From assembly GCA_035649575.1 (NCBI GenBank), contig DASRJH010000282.1:1-14110 (forward strand): a stretch of DNA of 14,110 bases, written 5' to 3'. The stretch comes from DASVAL01 sp035649575. Its GTDB lineage: Bacteria; Planctomycetota; UBA1135; UBA2386. Numbering within the stretch: position 1 is the stretch's first letter; each line of letters begins with the position of its first letter. Below the pieces are notes generated by a model. The model made no database searches, was not told the origin of the DNA, and saw only the letters and a program-made list of their open reading frames with translations. Positions 12,742-14,110 of this stretch are shown piece after piece. Made by a program: the position numbers and the translations under genes.

Positions 12742-14110
12742 TCAGAGGAACGGGCGCGCGGGCGCCGGGCTCGACAGGAGCTCGCGTGCGCATTCGCCGA
12801 GAACGCCGATGCCGGCCTCGATCTCGGCCGTGTCCGCGCGCGTCAGCGACAAGCGCACGCCGCGCGAAGGGTGATTGTTCGAGTCGAAGACGCGGCCCGG
12901 CACGACCCGAACGCCGCGTTCGAGCGCCAGCTCGGCCAGCCGGTCGCCCTGCCCGGGCAACGGCAGCTCGATCCAGGCCACGAAGCCGCCGTCGGGATCG
13001 GTGACCGTGCACCCGCTCGGCAGGTGCTCGCGACAGGCCTGCTGCAGCGCTTCGTGGCGGCGCCGCAGCTCGCGGCACAGACCGCCGAGATACCGATCGA
13101 GGCTGCCGCGCCGCACGAACTCGACGAGCGCAGCCTGCAGCAACGGGCTCGTCTCGAGATCCATGAAGCGCTTCACAGCCGCCATCGGCCGCAGCAGATC
13201 CTGGCTGCCGGTCACCCATCCGATGCGCAACGCAGGGAACAGCTCCTTGCTGACCGTCGCGACCGTGACTGTCAGGCCACGCGGATCGAGCGACCGCAGC
13301 GTCGGCAACGCGGTGCCGCGAATGCGCAGCGAGTGCTGATACTCGTCCTCGACGACCGGCGCCGGCGTACGCGCCAGCACCTCGACGAGCGCGCGTCGCT
13401 GCGCCTCGTCGAGACTGCGACCGGTCGGGTTGTGGAACGTCGGCATCAGGTAGACCAGGCGCACCTCGCCGCGCGCCAACACGCGCGTGAGCCGATCGAG
13501 ATCGAGGCCATCCGTGCCGAACGGCACCTGCACGACATGCACGCCGTGCGCGCGCAGCAGACCGTGCATCTGGTGGTAGGACGGCGCGCTCACGACGACC
13601 GTGTCACCGGGCGCACAGCACGTGCGCAACACGAGGTCGAGCGCCTGCTGTGCCCCCGCCGTGATCAGGATGTCGTCCGGCCCGATCCGCGGATCGATGT
13701 CGTGCGCACGTTCGGCCAGCAACGTGCGCAGTTCGAGCAGTCCGTTCGTCGCGTGGCCATAACCGAGCAGTTCGGCGCCGCGCCGTTGCAACACGGCGTC
13801 CATCGCGGTGCGCCATTCGTCGACGGGAAACCGCGCACCGTCCGGTGACAATTCGGCGAAGTTCGCGACCAACGCTCGACCGGTGCGCAGCGGCGGTGCT
13901 CCGGGCATCTCCCGACCTTGGCGCAGCGCGGCTTCGGCGTAGGGACTGAGCCGGCCTGCGCCGGGATCTGGCTTGCCGCCCTCGGCGAGTTGCGCGCCGA
14001 GCACGGTCGTACCGCGCCCGACCGTTCCTTCGACGAGCCCCTTCTTCGCCAACTGCCGGTATGCATCCTGCACCGTCGCGCGAGTCACCTCGCACGCGCG
14101 TGCCATCTCG
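12742..14110 (-). CDS. pdxR: MocR-family (GntR HTH + aminotransferase-like) regulator, probable PdxR, 5' end outside the window
   Basis: The visible part (454 aa from the in-frame ATG at 14106, with coding continuing past the edge) starts inside a GntR winged helix: CEVTRATVQDAYRQLAKKGLVEG (5-27) is the recognition helix and wing start. After a linker comes a fold-type I aminotransferase-like domain from about 80: GYGHATNGLLELR (115-127), NPTG (226-229), VVEDEY (251-256) and the putative PLP lysine K287 in VSKELFPALRIG. MocR proteins use this domain to sense PLP or related ligands. PdxR members control pdxST, and this gene lies 38 nt upstream of pdxS in the same direction. In described systems pdxR is usually divergent from pdxST, so the co-directional order is notable. 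Only the first part of the HTH domain is missing, by window truncation rather than a visible defect. PdxR rather than another MocR is inferred from context. Confidence 0.85.
   Translation of the reverse strand, partial: EMARACEVTRATVQDAYRQLAKKGLVEGTVGRGTTVLGAQLAEGGKPDPGAGRLSPYAEAALRQGREMPGAPPLRTGRALVANFAELSPDGARFPVDEWRTAMDAVLQRRGAELLGYGHATNGLLELRTLLAERAHDIDPRIGPDDILITAGAQQALDLVLRTCCAPGDTVVVSAPSYHQMHGLLRAHGVHVVQVPFGTDGLDLDRLTRVLARGEVRLVYLMPTFHNPTGRSLDEAQRRALVEVLARTPAPVVEDEYQHSLRIRGTALPTLRSLDPRGLTVTVATVSKELFPALRIGWVTGSQDLLRPMAAVKRFMDLETSPLLQAALVEFVRRGSLDRYLGGLCRELRRRHEALQQACREHLPSGCTVTDPDGGFVAWIELPLPGQGDRLAELALERGVRVVPGRVFDSNNHPSRGVRLSLTRADTAEIEAGIGVLGECARELLSSPAPARPFL

Noticed and set aside
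12704..13219. 172-residue N-terminal extension of PdxS in the same open frame
   Set aside because: It overlaps the regulator gene in another frame, is compositionally non-coding, and PdxS homology starts at the ATG at 12703.

Overview
This is a high-GC window (roughly two thirds G+C by eye) from a bacterial chromosome. The genes are long and densely packed, and few starts carry a clear Shine-Dalgarno sequence. Secreted proteins with DNRLRE-like, von Willebrand A and carboxypeptidase-regulatory-like folds sit beside ordinary biosynthetic genes. The C-terminal module of the secreted protein at 7326-8408 (glycine/cysteine opening, 'PGC..YLPL', ending 'SNAGIAHLL') resembles one I associate with deep-branching Planctomycetota. 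I therefore lean towards Planctomycetota or a relative; this is inference from recalled family patterns, not a database result.

Layout. Five plus-strand genes fill 29-8408: aroC (chorismate synthase), a membrane protein with a C-terminal spermidine-synthase-like domain, a GT-C-type membrane glycosyltransferase homologue carrying an EF-hand segment, a secreted HEAT-like/vWA protein, and a secreted DNRLRE-like protein. The first three are tightly spaced (11 and 25 nt) and could be one transcription unit. The last two each have short leaders and end near hairpins. Five minus-strand genes fill 8616-14110. In transcription order they are a MocR/PdxR-type regulator (cut by the window edge), pdxS, pdxT, a 2,4-diaminopentanoate-dehydrogenase-like oxidoreductase, and a membrane-anchored protein with four carboxypeptidase-regulatory-like repeats. 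The two gene blocks converge at 8409-8615.

How genes work together. pdxS and pdxT encode the two subunits of the glutamine-dependent pyridoxal 5'-phosphate synthase and overlap by 11 nt. The regulator directly upstream carries its own PLP-binding aminotransferase-like domain, so a vitamin B6 feedback unit is the natural reading. The oxidoreductase and the surface protein are joined by an ATGA start/stop overlap and are probably co-translated, although their functions have no obvious link.

Most unusual parts. (1) The convergent junction carries a 91-92 bp tandem duplication. It includes a strong hairpin and, on the minus strand, a short coding-like tail plus stop codon kept in both copies, resembling the C-terminus of the neighbouring gene. 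(2) Three perfect 11-bp direct repeats, differing only at the last base, lie just past pdxT and upstream of the oxidoreductase. This spacing is known from OmpR/PhoB-family operators. (3) A canonical calcium-binding EF-hand loop lies inside a glycosyltransferase-like protein. No rRNA, tRNA, CRISPR array or insertion sequence was recognised. No gene-free stretch exceeds 300 bases.
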